Shown: piece after piece, positions 63,491 through 64,000 of the stretch | How positions within the stretch are numbered: the first letter of the stretch is position 1 | How the letters are laid out: each line of letters opens with the position of its first letter | From: JANQOH01 sp965214495 | GTDB taxonomy: Bacteria > Pseudomonadota > Alphaproteobacteria > UBA7887 | Assembly (NCBI GenBank): GCA_965214495.1 | Contig: OZ243958.1 | Location: 1,054,001 to 1,118,000 of the forward strand | Direction of reading: 5' to 3' | Length of the DNA stretch: 64,000 nucleotides | Program-made: the position numbers and the translations under genes | The notes under the pieces: generated by a model | Database searches by the model: none | What the model saw: the letters and a program-made list of their open reading frames with translations, nothing else | What the model was told of the DNA's origin: nothing

Positions 63491-64000
63491 TCAGGTATGG
63501 GCCGACTTCGGCAAGCGCCATCGATACACGCATTTGCGCAGCTCACGACGTCCGAAGCGCCCCATTTGCTGGCTGGCGTTGCCTTTGCCACACGGCAGCA
63601 CGCTGATCTCTTCGCACACAAAACCGCAACATTCCGCGATGTTCGAGAGAATCAGATCCACCGGCACTTCCTCACCGTGATACCGGACATTGTCGTTCAC
63701 CATGACCACTCGGCCACCGGGCCGGGTCACCCGTGCCAATTCGGCGACGATCACCGCCATCTCGGCAAAGTAATTGGCGATCAGGCGGATGACGTGCCGA
63801 TTGCCGAGTTCGGCTCGCTGTCGGCGCAGGGACGCCAGCACGTCGGCAAGAACGACTTGGGAGGCGACGCCCGCCCTGGCCCGAGCAAGCACCTCGGGGC
63901 GCGGATATGTTCGGTCCAGTTCGGCCTGCTTGGAGCGGTTTTCCACCGTGGCGCTGATCAGGGATTGCCTGAGGGCGCCGAAATCCGCCCGGTCGTAGCC
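63491..64000 (-). CDS. DNA methyltransferase-like protein, 5' part cut by window
   Basis: The frame is open to the window end, so the gene starts beyond 64000; 169 C-terminal residues are seen. IANYFAEMAVIVAELARVTR followed by PGGRVVMVNDNVRYHGEEVP and NASQQMGRFGRRELRKCVYR match the C-terminal half of SAM-dependent DNA methyltransferases, in which a YF-x-DM helix, a VVGNS-type strand and the SQQM string recur. The catalytic (D/S)PPY motif, if present, is outside the window. It lies 232 bases after the envelope cluster on the opposite strand, with nothing recognised between. Confidence 0.75.
   Translation of the reverse strand, partial: GYDRADFGALRQSLISATVENRSKQAELDRTYPRPEVLARARAGVASQVVLADVLASLRRQRAELGNRHVIRLIANYFAEMAVIVAELARVTRPGGRVVMVNDNVRYHGEEVPVDLILSNIAECCGFVCEEISVLPCGKGNASQQMGRFGRRELRKCVYRWRLPKSAHT

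Overview
The window is high-GC DNA (about two thirds GC by eye), densely coded on both strands, and reads as the chromosome of an alphaproteobacterium, most likely Rhodospirillales-like. The grounds are the combination of a three-gene cytochrome bc1 operon, a HIG1-type twin-helix protein, an NDUFS6-like zinc-finger protein, a DUF1285-Nudix-small membrane protein-cca cluster divergent from MoxR-DUF58-DUF4159, a class I aldolase in a tkt-gap-pgk-fba cluster, and several CoA-dependent oxidation genes. The genus cannot be named from the sequence.

Layout. 1-5.5 kb: a tightly packed operon of a CoA-transferase (cut by the window edge), a divergent type II dehydroquinase and a HisC-like aminotransferase, then a two-subunit molybdenum hydroxylase closed by a strong terminator. 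5.6-17 kb: an accessory, decaying region. It holds a group II intron whose maturase gene has been replaced by an IS1380 element, a FitAB-like toxin-antitoxin pair, a remnant of an MmeI-type methylase, tRNA-Glu(CTC), a RelBE-like pair with a frameshifted toxin, a truncated copy of a thiolase gene, a frameshifted membrane protein, a broken SRAP gene, a HigBA pair, and abutting IS110 and IS1-like fragments. An intact thiolase then marks the return to core genome. The two thiolase copies form a 1.3-kb direct repeat around 4.6 kb of foreign DNA.

17-26 kb: beta-oxidation (thiolase plus fused hydratase/dehydrogenase), a 3-hydroxyisobutyrate dehydrogenase-like protein, a MaoC hydratase, a zinc-finger protein, an MFS transporter, polA and a secreted hydrolase. 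26.5-39 kb, minus strand: first the carbon cluster tkt-gap-pgk-orf-fba-thiE, then efp, a degenerate inositol-monophosphatase homologue, and four envelope genes including a MotA/ExbB-like and MotB-like pair that is not flagellar. 39-49 kb: an outer-membrane barrel, an SDR, an NADP oxidoreductase with an enoyl-CoA hydratase, and an iron-linked operon of imelysin, di-haem protein and beta-propeller with a possible Fur-type operator. 50-63 kb: the bc1 operon, hemF, the cca cluster and the MoxR cluster. The right edge holds part of a DNA methyltransferase.

The strongest leads are the nested intron/IS/toxin-antitoxin island with its mosaic thiolase duplication, the PMF-driven envelope gene set beside efp, the phosphatase homologue that has lost its metal ligands, and the CoA-transferase/dehydroquinase/aminotransferase operon. 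Several single-base frameshifts occur. Some may be decay and some may be assembly error, and the sequence alone cannot separate these.
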